Positions 27,224 through 36,527 of a stretch of DNA of 59,590 nt are shown here, piece by piece. The notes under the pieces were generated by a model. The model worked only from the letters and a program-made list of their open reading frames with translations, was not told where the DNA came from and did no database searches. The translations under genes were made by a program, and so were the position numbers. The stretch comes from Ignavibacteria bacterium (GTDB lineage: Bacteria; Bacteroidota; Ignavibacteria; Tepidaquicellales; OLB5): positions 1 through 59,590 of the forward strand of contig JAUQWQ010000003.1 of the NCBI GenBank assembly GCA_030835085.1, read 5' to 3'. Position 1 is the first letter of the stretch, and each line of letters opens with the position of its first letter.

Positions 27224-28938
27224 TTCAGCACTACCATCTTCTTTGTTTGAGTAAATTCATTTGTAATTAATGAATAAAAATACACACCGCTGGGAATATT
27301 TTCGGCGTTCCAGTCAATTTCGTAAATGCCTGGTTTGAGATTTTGGTTTACCAGTTCGACAATTTGTTTTCCAAGAACATCGTAAATTCTCAGGGAGACG
27401 ACCCGCTGGGTCGTCTCTACAAAAGCAGGTATTTGAAAACGTATTTTTGTCATTGGATTAAAAGGGTTCGGATAATTCTGAAACAGTTCAAATCTTTGTG
27501 GAATTTCAGTGCCAATTGGCTCAATTCCAATGGGTACGCATGTGCGGAAATCGTTGTAATAATATTTAAGAGCTGAGTCTGATATCGATTGCAGCGCACA
27601 CACATTCTGGAGATTGTTTCCGCCATCACGGGTTATCATGTAATTAAATACTACTATTTGAGTATCACCAGACTGCATGGTAAACGGACCCATATTAGTG
27701 ATATTTCGTTTATCGCTACTTAGACTATCATACCAGCCTGTTCTTAGACAGGCGTTACCGCTGTATCTGAATGTAGTTGGCTGGCCTGTTACCCAGTTTG
27801 TCAAAGTATTTCCGCAGCCGTCTTTTCCGCGCATGTAATTAAACGCGACGTATGCCTCATCAGGGTCGCCGGTACACTCATTACCACCACCTACAAACAC
27901 ATAAAATCCTGACATTCCGGTCATTTTATAACCTGTCAAAGTATCATAGGGCAAAATCACGGTATCATTATTGTTACCTGTAAATTTTAAAGGGGTTTGC
28001 AAGAACCTATTGCCTATTGCTGGCGGATTCGTTCCATAGTCGGCATCATTGTTACTGATGTTGTACAAAAAACTCAGATTTCTCAAAGTGTCACATCCCT
28101 GAACATCATCAAATGCACTTCCCAAATCTATATCGTTTATATTTGATATGTATACGCTATCCCAGATTAATGAGCTTTTATTTACAAAACTGTATTTCAT
28201 AAAGTACATATCCCTTAACGGAATACAATTGAACATGAATACAATCTGGTGAACTTCAACCCCTAACGGCAAAGTTCCTCCGGGCAATGATAATTCGCTT
28301 ACATGAATTGTATTACTGCAGTTTGTGTAATCCATAAAGACCATATATGATAGTTCGTCCGGTCTTGCAGTCATCCCGTTACCTATTCCCGGCCTGTCAC
28401 CATCCCATGCAGGCTGGTAGCCGGGGATTCCGTTCACTTCAACATAAGGCGCACCCTTTTGTACGGGCCAGGCGGCCCATGAGTCGTAGTTAAATGAGTA
28501 TGGTCTCCCTCCAGCTGTCTTGATTCTTATCCCGCCATTAAACAGTGCAGGATCAGTCAGTTGTACTAAGTAACCCCTCCAGGACGGGTCGTTGCAGACG
28601 GAAGAAGGAGGTACCTGACCGGTTACCGGAATATTACCGGGTGTAAAATGCGAGTTAAAAAAAGATGCCGCGAGCCTAAGCTCTCTTTGAGGACCGGCCT
28701 TGGCTCCTATAAACATACCACTTGAATATACAGCTGTGAGTCTTTGAGGTGCTGTGACAGGCCAAATAAAACCTGCAGCCCCGGAAGGAAATGTAGAGTT
28801 ATCCCTGTTGTATACACAATTGTTGTAAAAAATGGAGTTAATGTTATTTCCCTGCATTATAGTGTATGGTACAGGTGAGAGGCTCTGTGAATTCAGGCTG
28901 AACGAACAAATCATCAATGATAAAATGATCCTTTTCAT
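27220..28938 (-). CDS. T9SS cargo family A (A2), palindrome in sorting domain
   Basis: A 572-residue paralogue of A1. Signal peptide residues 1-18. Compared with its siblings, the N-terminus reads FYNNCVYNRDNSTF instead of FRTDGYFNYDKVTF, adding a cysteine. The rest follows family order: GNIPVTGQVP, SSVCNDP, YDSWAAWPV, GAPYVEVNGIPGYQP, WDGDRPGIGNGMTARP, LGSAFDDVQGCD, GKDGCGN, SGNACLRTGW. The sorting domain has five extra residues (VETTQ in the insert) encoded by the palindrome at 27395-27417. The DNA around its C-terminal region is nearly identical to A1 on both sides of this insert, so it looks mosaic. Start and stop both lie in ATGA overlaps. Confidence 0.8.
   Translation of the reverse strand: MKRIILSLMICSFSLNSQSLSPVPYTIMQGNNINSIFYNNCVYNRDNSTFPSGAAGFIWPVTAPQRLTAVYSSGMFIGAKAGPQRELRLAASFFNSHFTPGNIPVTGQVPPSSVCNDPSWRGYLVQLTDPALFNGGIRIKTAGGRPYSFNYDSWAAWPVQKGAPYVEVNGIPGYQPAWDGDRPGIGNGMTARPDELSYMVFMDYTNCSNTIHVSELSLPGGTLPLGVEVHQIVFMFNCIPLRDMYFMKYSFVNKSSLIWDSVYISNINDIDLGSAFDDVQGCDTLRNLSFLYNISNNDADYGTNPPAIGNRFLQTPLKFTGNNNDTVILPYDTLTGYKMTGMSGFYVFVGGGNECTGDPDEAYVAFNYMRGKDGCGNTLTNWVTGQPTTFRYSGNACLRTGWYDSLSSDKRNITNMGPFTMQSGDTQIVVFNYMITRDGGNNLQNVCALQSISDSALKYYYNDFRTCVPIGIEPIGTEIPQRFELFQNYPNPFNPMTKIRFQIPAFVETTQRVVSLRIYDVLGKQIVELVNQNLKPGIYEIDWNAENIPSGVYFYSLITNEFTQTKKMVVLK
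27395..27417 (-). repeat. In-frame 23-nt palindrome in A2
   Basis: Perfect 10-bp arms GAGACGACCC and GGGTCGTCTC around the loop GCT (plus-strand reading). In the gene it encodes ETTQRVVS. Same frame and loop as the copies at 11662 and 34600. Confidence 0.88.
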
Positions 28939-30638
28939 TTCAATACCACCATTTTTTTTGTTTGGGTATACTCGTTTGTAATGAGTGAATAAAAATACAC
29001 ACCGCTGGGAATATTTTCGGCGTTCCAGTCAATTTCGTAAATGCCTGGTTTGAGATTTTCGTTAACTAGTATTGATATTTCTTTTCCGGTGACATCAAAT
29101 ACAACAAGTTTAGTGAAACCGGATTTTGGCATTTGGAATTTGAGCCTTGTCATTGGATTGAACGGATTTGGATAATTCTGGAACAGCTCAAATTTTTGAG
29201 GGATTTCAGTGCTTATCGGTTCAATGCCAATGGGAAGGCATGTTCGGAAATCAGCGAAGTAGTATTTCAATGCTGAGTCTGAAACAGAGCGCAGCGCACA
29301 GACATTCTGATTATTAGTTCCGCCGTTGCGGGTTATCATGTAATTTAACAGTACAATCTGAGTATCACCTGAATTAATAGTAACCGGTCCCATGTTCATT
29401 ATCGTTCTCTTATCTCCCGGCAAGCTATCATACCACCCGGTTTTTGTACATGCATCTCCTGAATATCTGTATCTTGTTTGCTGACCGGTTACCCAATTTA
29501 TAATTGGATTGCCGCAGCCATCTTTACCGCGCATAAAATTATAGGCAAGTATTGCCTGGTCAGGATCTCCTGAACATTCATTTCCGCCGCCTAAAAATCC
29601 GTTGAATCCGCTCATCCCTGTCATTTTGTAACCTATCAATGTATCATACGGTAATCTCGCAGTATCATTATTACTTCCTGTGTAAATCAACGGTGTTTGA
29701 AGAAACCTTACCCCAATTGCAGGCGGGTTTGTACCGTAATCATAATCACTATTATCATTATTGTAAGTGAATCCAAGATTCTTTGATGAATCGCAGCCGA
29801 ACGAATCATCACCGGCATTTCCAAGATCTGGGTCATTCAAATTGGAAATATATGTGCTATCCCAGGTTAGTGAGCTTTTGTTTATAATAGTATATTTAAC
29901 AAAGTACATATCCCTTAACGGAAGGCAATTGAAATTAAAAACCAACTGGTGAATTTCCGCACCCAAAGGGGGAGTGCCTCCGGGTAAACTTAATTCAGAC
30001 ATGTGAATTGAATCGCGGCAGTCTGTATAATCCATATAAACCATAAACAGTAATTCTTCAGGTCGGGCTGTCATTCCGTTGCCAATGCCGGGTCTGTCGC
30101 CATCCCAGGCAGGCTGGTAACCGGGTATGCCATTGACTTCAACATATGGTGCACCTTTTTGAACGGGCCAAGATGCCCATGAATCATAGTTGAAAGTGAA
30201 TTGCCTGCCGCCGGCAGTTTTGTACCTGGTTCCGCCATTAATCAGTGATTGATCATTGATCTGGACAAAATATCCTCTCCATGATGGATCCGTACATACA
30301 GATGAAGATGGTACCTGTCCTATAACCGGAATATTGCCCGGTGTATAATGCGAATTAAACATTGATGCTGCAAGGCGAAGTTCTCTTTGGGGTCCGCATT
30401 TCGCACCGATCCAGAAACCTGATGTAAACACAGCGGATAACCTTTGAGGCGCAGTTGCCGGCCATACAAAGCCTGCCACACCACTGGAAAAAGTGACTTT
30501 ATCATAGTTGAAATAGCCATCTGTTCTGAAAACAGCATTGATATTGTTGCCCTGCATAAAAATATTTTGTACAGGTGCCAGACTCTGAGAGTTAATATCT
30601 AAAGTTAAGAAAAGTAAAACCAAAATTAAAGTTTTCAT
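28935..30638 (-). CDS. T9SS cargo family A (A3)
   Basis: A 567-residue secreted paralogue, same layout as A1. The signal peptide is MKTLILVLLFLTLDINSQ. The start segment IFMQGNNINAVFRTDGYFNYDKVTFSSGVAGFVWP is almost shared with A4 and A5. Local differences are in the Cys/Asp regions: TDCRDS in place of TNCTDS, DLGNAGDDSFGCDSS, and NECSGDPDQA. The sorting domain has the standard loop (KSGFTKLVVFD) and ends in KKMVVLK. Its start lies in the ATGA junction with B1. The closest relatives are in the same operon, which points to recent tandem duplication. Confidence 0.8.
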   Translation of the reverse strand: MKTLILVLLFLTLDINSQSLAPVQNIFMQGNNINAVFRTDGYFNYDKVTFSSGVAGFVWPATAPQRLSAVFTSGFWIGAKCGPQRELRLAASMFNSHYTPGNIPVIGQVPSSSVCTDPSWRGYFVQINDQSLINGGTRYKTAGGRQFTFNYDSWASWPVQKGAPYVEVNGIPGYQPAWDGDRPGIGNGMTARPEELLFMVYMDYTDCRDSIHMSELSLPGGTPPLGAEIHQLVFNFNCLPLRDMYFVKYTIINKSSLTWDSTYISNLNDPDLGNAGDDSFGCDSSKNLGFTYNNDNSDYDYGTNPPAIGVRFLQTPLIYTGSNNDTARLPYDTLIGYKMTGMSGFNGFLGGGNECSGDPDQAILAYNFMRGKDGCGNPIINWVTGQQTRYRYSGDACTKTGWYDSLPGDKRTIMNMGPVTINSGDTQIVLLNYMITRNGGTNNQNVCALRSVSDSALKYYFADFRTCLPIGIEPISTEIPQKFELFQNYPNPFNPMTRLKFQMPKSGFTKLVVFDVTGKEISILVNENLKPGIYEIDWNAENIPSGVYFYSLITNEYTQTKKMVVLK

Positions 30639-32734
30639 TTTACTACCACCATCTTTCTGGTCTGTTTATAATTATCAGTAAAAAGTGAATAAAAATATAT
30701 ACCGCTTGAAACTTCCGAAGCATTCCAGTCAGCTTCGTAAATTCCGGGTGTGAGATTTTCGTTTACCAGCACAGCAATTTCTTTGCCAAGTATATCGTAA
30801 ACTTTAAGTAACACATTCCGCCCCCCGTGTATTCCTCCGGAGTATGGGATACTGAATCTGATTTTAGTTACTGGATTAAACGGGTTCGGGTAATTCTGAA
30901 AAAGGATAAAAGTTTTTGGTATTTCAGTTGAAATAGTTGTTATTCCTATTCCGCCGCTGGTTGTACGCATTATTCCTCCATACATTCCAACACACCAGCC
31001 ATAGTTTTCATCAATAAAGTGGAGACCAATACCGTATACTGAATTACTTCCTCCTGCCTGGATAAACCAGTTTACTCCTCCATTAGTTGTTTTCCTTATT
31101 TGGTTGCCTGCAACAAGCCAGCCGGTTTGCTCATTTACGAAATAGAGCTTTTGATACTGTCCGCCGGCTACCTGGTATTGCTGCCAGTTATTACCTGTAT
31201 TAGTAGACTTAAGCAGGAAAAATGCGCTGGTTGTATTTGTAAAAGCGAATCCGGTATTGCCTATGAACTGAACAGAACCGGTATGATTTGAAGAGGACTG
31301 AACCCAGTTTAAGCCTCCGTTTGTAGTTCTGTAGAGTCCGGAATTTTTACCTGCAAATCCGGTGTTATTATCGATAAAGCAGATCTCATTCAGATTCATA
31401 GTTTCAAATCTTGTCCTTACCCAGTTAATTCCTGAATTGGTCGTTTTTATTATATACCCAAGGCTCCCGGCAGCCCATCCTGTATTTTGGTCTATAAAAT
31501 GTATTGCTGCAATTTGTGATGAATCATTATACACAGTTTGCCAGCTTCCGCCGCCGTTGGATGTCCGGAAAATTATACCGTTTGGAATAACATCCCAGCC
31601 GCCAATAAATCCTGTTTGGTTATTCACAAACTGTATATCCTTTAATGAATAGTTTGTACCTAAATTTGAAACCAGCCAGTTAATTCCTCCGTTTGTTGAA
31701 CTGATCAGTATTCCTTTATCTCCGCATGCAAATCCGGTAAACTGGTTTGTAAAATACACTGAATTCAGATGTTCTTTGGTAAGATACTCTCTGTAAATGA
31801 GGTTCCAGCTGTTCCCAAGGTTAGTTGAATTTAATATAAGAGCACTATCAGCGGCAATCCAGAAATTACCATCATTTGTAATTGATGCAGCATTTACCTG
31901 TACGTTTAAACCGTTGGAGGGTAACTGTTCCCATGTACTTCCTGTATTGGTTGACCTGAAGAAAGCACCCGGTGAACCGAAAGCATATGCAGTGCCGTTT
32001 TGAGTAAAGCTAATTCCCGAAACCAGGTATGAATTTACATAAAACGGGCTCCAGTTGGCTCCGCTGTTCGTTGTCCTGTATATATTGCCTCCTGTACCGG
32101 ATACAAAACCTGTCTGGCTGTTCTTAAATTTTACATGTGAATAAAAACCAAGGTAATTATCATAAAATAAATTCCAGTTTGCTCCTCCATTGGTAGTTGA
32201 TAATATTATTCCCCAGTCACCTGCACATATACCATTGTTATCATCGGCAAAAGCGATTGCCCTTAATGTAACGCTGGTACCGGAAGGAATAGATATCCAG
32301 TTAACTCCGCTATTGGTAGTTTTTTTAATCTTTCCTGAATCACCGCATACCCATCCTGTTAAAAGGTCCCTGAAAAACAGCCCGCGCGGATTAGAAACAG
32401 AGGTGTTAATTACGCTCCAGTTCATACCTGAATTTGATGTAAAATTCAGGTAATTATTTTCACCAACCCAGCCAATATCTTTATTGTAAAAGTAAAAACA
32501 ATTCAACTGGTTGAATTGATGTACTAAATTAAAGACATTCCAGTTAGTTCCGCCATTTGTAGTTTTTAAAAGGTTAACGTTATCAAGTACCCAGCCCGTC
32601 TGATTATCAAAAAAAACAATATCTTTAAAATGCTGGCCGGTCGTATTTACACCGGGATAAACTATCTGCCATCCGCTTTGTGAGAGTATAATAGATGAAG
32701 AGAAGAGCATTAATAATACAGTTATTGTTTTCAT
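30635..32734 (-). CDS. T9SS cargo family B (B1): long Ycf48-like propeller
   Basis: A 699-residue secreted propeller sandwiched between A4 and A3. Signal peptide residues 1-18. The body is an array of about 40-residue repeats with TTNGGTNW, TTNSGVNW, STNTGSTW, TSNGGGSW and so on, preceded by DNQTGWV, NNTGF or EQTGWL type segments. It is close in length and repeat order to B2. The sorting domain has six extra residues in the insertion-prone loop (YSGGIHGGRN) from a GC-rich stretch near 30811-30850 that is not a clean palindrome. It ends in KMVVVK. Translation should be coupled to A4 upstream and A3 downstream by ATGA overlaps. Confidence 0.82.
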   Translation of the reverse strand: MKTITVLLMLFSSSIILSQSGWQIVYPGVNTTGQHFKDIVFFDNQTGWVLDNVNLLKTTNGGTNWNVFNLVHQFNQLNCFYFYNKDIGWVGENNYLNFTSNSGMNWSVINTSVSNPRGLFFRDLLTGWVCGDSGKIKKTTNSGVNWISIPSGTSVTLRAIAFADDNNGICAGDWGIILSTTNGGANWNLFYDNYLGFYSHVKFKNSQTGFVSGTGGNIYRTTNSGANWSPFYVNSYLVSGISFTQNGTAYAFGSPGAFFRSTNTGSTWEQLPSNGLNVQVNAASITNDGNFWIAADSALILNSTNLGNSWNLIYREYLTKEHLNSVYFTNQFTGFACGDKGILISSTNGGINWLVSNLGTNYSLKDIQFVNNQTGFIGGWDVIPNGIIFRTSNGGGSWQTVYNDSSQIAAIHFIDQNTGWAAGSLGYIIKTTNSGINWVRTRFETMNLNEICFIDNNTGFAGKNSGLYRTTNGGLNWVQSSSNHTGSVQFIGNTGFAFTNTTSAFFLLKSTNTGNNWQQYQVAGGQYQKLYFVNEQTGWLVAGNQIRKTTNGGVNWFIQAGGSNSVYGIGLHFIDENYGWCVGMYGGIMRTTSGGIGITTISTEIPKTFILFQNYPNPFNPVTKIRFSIPYSGGIHGGRNVLLKVYDILGKEIAVLVNENLTPGIYEADWNASEVSSGIYFYSLFTDNYKQTRKMVVVK

Positions 32735-34428
32735 TTCAGCACCACCATTTTTTTTGTTTGGGTAAATTCATTTGTAATAAGTGAATAAAAATACACACCG
32801 CTTGGAATATTTTCAGCATTCCAGTCAATTTCATATATGCCGGGTTTGAGATTTTGGTTAACAAGTATCGAAATTTCCTTTCCGGTGACATCAAAAACAG
32901 CAAGTTTGGTGAAGGCGGATTTTGGCATTTGGAATTTGAGCTTTGTCATTGGATTAAACGGATTAGGATAATTCTGGAACAGCTCAAATTTTTGGGGAAT
33001 TTCAGTGCTAATCGGTTCAATTCCAATGGGCACGCATGTGCGGAAATCGTTGTAATAATATGCTAATGCGGAATCCGAGAGTGATTGTACTGCACAAACA
33101 TTTTGCAGGTTATTCCCCCCGGTTCGGGTTATCATGAAACCAGTCATAACTATTTGCGTATCACCGGAATTCATAATAAACGGACCTGAGCCAATAAAAT
33201 TCTTTTTATCACCCATTAAGCTATCATACCAGCCGGTTCTTGCGCAGGCATTGCCGCTGTACCTGAATTTTGTTTGTTGACCGGTAACGGGGTTTAACAT
33301 AGGCAGGCCACATTCGTTTAATCCCGTAAGGTAGTAATATGCGGTTGTATCCTTATCCGGATCGCCGTAACAGCCTCCTCCTTTAAAGGAATTATGAGTC
33401 GTCATTCCAACAAGTTTGTATCCGGTTAAAGTATCATATGGTAATTTGGCCGTATCGGATTGGGAGCCGGTAAATCTTAAGGGACTTTGCAGTAAACGTA
33501 TTCCAACTGCCGGAGGATTGGTACCGTAATCAGAATCATCATTATCAAAATTGTAAACAAAACCCATATTTCTGATTGTATCACATCCGCTTGCATCATC
33601 ACTGGCATTTCCAAGATCTGAATCACTTACAATAGAAATATATGTACTATCCCAAAGCAACGAGCTTTTATTGATAATTCTGTATTTTACAAAATACATA
33701 TCACGCAATGGGAAACAGTTAAAATTGAATACAATTTGCTGTATTTCAACACCCAACGGCTTTGAGCCACCGGGTAAACTTAATTCAGTATAATGAATGG
33801 AATCTGTACAATTGGTATAATCCATATAAACCATAAACAAAATCTCTTCCGGCCTGGCTGTCATACTGTTGCCAATACCGGGTCTGTCACCATCCCAGGC
33901 AGGCTGATACCCGGGAATTCCATTGACCTCAACATAAGGAGCGCCTTTTTCTACAGGCCATGCAGCCCATGAATCGTAGTTAAACGCGTACTGATTTCCG
34001 CCTGCCATTTTAAATCTGGATCCTCCACTGAAGAGAGATTGATCGTTTAAATGCACATAATAACCGCGCCATGAAGGGTCATCGCAAACAGATGATGGAG
34101 GTACCTGACCAATTACCGGTATATTGCCCGGCGAATAATGTGAATTATAAAGTGAAGCAGCCAATCTAAGTTCATGCTGCGCGCCGACTTTTGCTCCAAT
34201 GAAAAATCCTGTAGAAAAGATCGCAGTTAATCTTTGCGGCGAAGTTGCAGGCCATACAAATCCTGCAATATTGCTGGAAAAGGTCACTTTATCATAATTA
34301 AAATAGCCGTCAGTTCTGAAAACGGCATTAATGTTGTTACCCTGCATAAAAATGTTTTGTACCGGTGCGAGACTCTGAGAGTTAATGTTTAAAGTTAAGA
34401 AAAGTAAAACTAATATTAAAGTTCTCAT
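32731..34428 (-). CDS. T9SS cargo family A (A4)
   Basis: A 565-residue secreted paralogue, the shortest operon A protein. The signal peptide is MRTLILVLLFLTLNINSQ, nearly identical to A3. The middle part diverges: GGCYGDPDKDTTAYYYLTG, GLNECGLP and LNPVTGQQT replace the GGNECxGDPDxA, GKDGCGN and INWVTGQPT of its siblings, so one Cys-containing loop is remodelled. NYPNPFNP is followed by the standard loop (KSAFTKLAVFD). The C-terminal part is nearly identical at DNA level to A1 and A3. ATGA overlaps at both ends. Confidence 0.8.
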   Translation of the reverse strand: MRTLILVLLFLTLNINSQSLAPVQNIFMQGNNINAVFRTDGYFNYDKVTFSSNIAGFVWPATSPQRLTAIFSTGFFIGAKVGAQHELRLAASLYNSHYSPGNIPVIGQVPPSSVCDDPSWRGYYVHLNDQSLFSGGSRFKMAGGNQYAFNYDSWAAWPVEKGAPYVEVNGIPGYQPAWDGDRPGIGNSMTARPEEILFMVYMDYTNCTDSIHYTELSLPGGSKPLGVEIQQIVFNFNCFPLRDMYFVKYRIINKSSLLWDSTYISIVSDSDLGNASDDASGCDTIRNMGFVYNFDNDDSDYGTNPPAVGIRLLQSPLRFTGSQSDTAKLPYDTLTGYKLVGMTTHNSFKGGGCYGDPDKDTTAYYYLTGLNECGLPMLNPVTGQQTKFRYSGNACARTGWYDSLMGDKKNFIGSGPFIMNSGDTQIVMTGFMITRTGGNNLQNVCAVQSLSDSALAYYYNDFRTCVPIGIEPISTEIPQKFELFQNYPNPFNPMTKLKFQMPKSAFTKLAVFDVTGKEISILVNQNLKPGIYEIDWNAENIPSGVYFYSLITNEFTQTKKMVVLK

Positions 34429-36527
34429 TTTACTATCACCATCTTTCTGGTCTGTGTATAATTATCAGTAAAAAGTGAATAAAAATAAATGCCGCTTGAG
34501 AAATTCGAAGCATTCCACCCGACTTCATAAGTACCGGGAGTGAGGATTTCGTTTACCAGCACGGCAATTTCTTTGCCAAGTATATCGTAAATCTTCAGTG
34601 AGACGACCCGCCGGGTCGTCTCTGCAAAAGAGGGAATACTGAATCTTATTTTTGTTACCGGGTTAAACGGGTTTGGATAATTCTGAAATAGTGTATAATA
34701 TCGCGGTATCTCCGCTGAAATTTGAGTTATACCTATCCCTCCGTTTGTCGTTCGCATAATTCCGCCGTTATCACCCACAACCCAGCCGCGGTTTTCATCA
34801 ATAAAGAATATCGAGTTTACCGCAATCGAATTGCTGTTAGTATTTTGTATATTCCAGTTTACGCCGCCATTTGTTGTTTTCCTGATTATGTTTGAAGTGT
34901 TTAACCATCCGGTTTCAGAATTTATGAAATACAGATCTTTCCTGTTGCTTCCTTCTACCGTATAAGTGATCCAATTTTCGCCTAAATTGGTTGACTTCAT
35001 AAAATTTCCTGAAGTTGAGCTGAGCGCAAACCCGGTATTACCAACAAATTGTATAGAGATAATCGTAAAAATTGAAACCCTGTACCAGTTCAATCCGCCG
35101 TTGGTTGTTTTGTGCATTCCGTTGCTTCCTATGAAACCCGTATTTTCATTGATAAAAAATATATCATTTATATAACTTAGCGGGGGAGATGTTGTAATTG
35201 CAGTTTTAACCCATGAATTCCCGGCATCGGTTGTTTTAAGGAAAGCTCCATAATTTCCCGCACACCAGCCAGTAGTTGGGTTGATAAAATGCATACTGAT
35301 TAATTGTAGTGAGTCGTTATAAACAGTCTGCCAGTTATTTCCAGAGTTAGTTGTTTTAAGAACAACCCCCAAATAACCCTCAGCACCTCCAATAAATCCT
35401 GTACTGCTGTTAACGAACTTTATTGAATTCAGCGATTTTCCTGTTCCAAGATTCTGATAACTCCAGTTAACACCGCTGTTTGTTGTTTTAAGCAGAACTC
35501 CGTGCGTTCCAACGGCAAACCCGGTTGACTGATCGGTAAAATAAACTGATTTAAGATTCTCTTTTGTTATATATTCCCTGTGTGCTATGTTCCAGTTATT
35601 GCCATTATCAGTAGATCTGAATATCATACCGCTATCTGCAGCGCACCAGAATGAGTTAGCAGGAGTAACAGATGCAGCAAAAACCTGGGATATCAGACCG
35701 TTTGCTGTGACTTGCTCCCAGGAGCTGCCTGAATTTGCTGATCTTAAATATGAAAATGGGGAACCGAATACATAACCTGTATTGGCTGAATTGACTTCAA
35801 TTGTGTTTTGAATTAATAAGTTTGTAAAATGCGGAACCCAGTTCTCTCCGCGGTTGGTAGTTCTGTATATAATACTGCCCGTTCCGGTGACAATACATGT
35901 TTGACTATCGAAGAATTTTACGTTAATAAAAAAATTCATGTAGTTATCTGTAAAATTATTCCAGTTTATTCCTCCGTTTGTAGTCCATAATATAGTACCC
36001 CAGTCACCGCCGCAAACTCCGAAATCATTATCTGCAAAGGCTATTGAATTCAGGTTGTAGGTAGTTCCTGAGCTCAGACTTAACCAGTTATGGCCCCCAT
36101 TTGTCGTTTTCCTGATCATTCCGCTTGTACCGCAGTACCATCCGTTGGAGATATCTTTGAAATACATTCCCTTTATACCAAATGTTGTAGTATCAATTGT
36201 CACCCAATTTGCTCCGCTGTTAGATGTAAAGATCAGGTATTTTCCCTCTAACACCCATCCGGTATTTTCATTCAGGAATTGAAAGCAGTTCATTGAATTA
36301 TTGTTGTTGTGAGATATGTTATGAGTTATCCAGTTTTGAGCCGCATTTGTTGTTTTTCTTACATTAGATTGTGTTAATACCCAGCCGGTCTGTTCGTTAA
36401 AAAATGAAATATCTCTAAAGTACGGGGTATAAACGTATTCACTGGAATAAATCACTTCCCAGCCTCCCTGGGAGAATATTGCTGTTTGAGATAAAATAAA
36501 AAGTAATGTTATAATCGTCTTTTTCAT
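34425..36527 (-). CDS. T9SS cargo family B (B2), palindrome in sorting domain
   Basis: A 700-residue secreted propeller, the second gene of the operon. Signal peptide residues 1-19. The repeats carry TTNAAQNW, TTNGGHNW, TTNRGENW, STDNGNNW, TTNSGVNW, TTDAGNSW and similar. Many lines match B1 one-to-one (for instance the REYITKENLKSVYFTDQSTGF segment), which shows the pair arose by duplication. NYPNPFNP is followed by a loop with five extra residues (FAETTRR) encoded by the palindrome at 34600-34622. It ends in KMVIVK. The A5 stop and its ATG share ATGA. Confidence 0.83.
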   Translation of the reverse strand: MKKTIITLLFILSQTAIFSQGGWEVIYSSEYVYTPYFRDISFFNEQTGWVLTQSNVRKTTNAAQNWITHNISHNNNNSMNCFQFLNENTGWVLEGKYLIFTSNSGANWVTIDTTTFGIKGMYFKDISNGWYCGTSGMIRKTTNGGHNWLSLSSGTTYNLNSIAFADNDFGVCGGDWGTILWTTNGGINWNNFTDNYMNFFINVKFFDSQTCIVTGTGSIIYRTTNRGENWVPHFTNLLIQNTIEVNSANTGYVFGSPFSYLRSANSGSSWEQVTANGLISQVFAASVTPANSFWCAADSGMIFRSTDNGNNWNIAHREYITKENLKSVYFTDQSTGFAVGTHGVLLKTTNSGVNWSYQNLGTGKSLNSIKFVNSSTGFIGGAEGYLGVVLKTTNSGNNWQTVYNDSLQLISMHFINPTTGWCAGNYGAFLKTTDAGNSWVKTAITTSPPLSYINDIFFINENTGFIGSNGMHKTTNGGLNWYRVSIFTIISIQFVGNTGFALSSTSGNFMKSTNLGENWITYTVEGSNRKDLYFINSETGWLNTSNIIRKTTNGGVNWNIQNTNSNSIAVNSIFFIDENRGWVVGDNGGIMRTTNGGIGITQISAEIPRYYTLFQNYPNPFNPVTKIRFSIPSFAETTRRVVSLKIYDILGKEIAVLVNEILTPGTYEVGWNASNFSSGIYFYSLFTDNYTQTRKMVIVK
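34600..34622 (-). repeat. In-frame 23-nt palindrome in B2
   Basis: Perfect 10-bp arms GAGACGACCC and GGGTCGTCTC around GCC (plus-strand reading). Encodes ETTRRVVS in the gene. Same site as in A2 and in the 10609-11859 protein. Confidence 0.88.

Noticed and set aside
30811-30850. GC-rich insert in the B1 sorting domain considered as a fourth copy of the palindrome
   Set aside because: Only the core CTCCGGAG is self-complementary; the arms do not match either palindrome class, so it is treated as a separate expansion.
30635-36527. Recurrent TTNGGxNW-coding DNA that could look like a tandem repeat or CRISPR array
   Set aside because: The repeats are conserved at protein level, vary in DNA sequence and spacing, and are propeller blades; no direct DNA repeat with unique spacers was seen.
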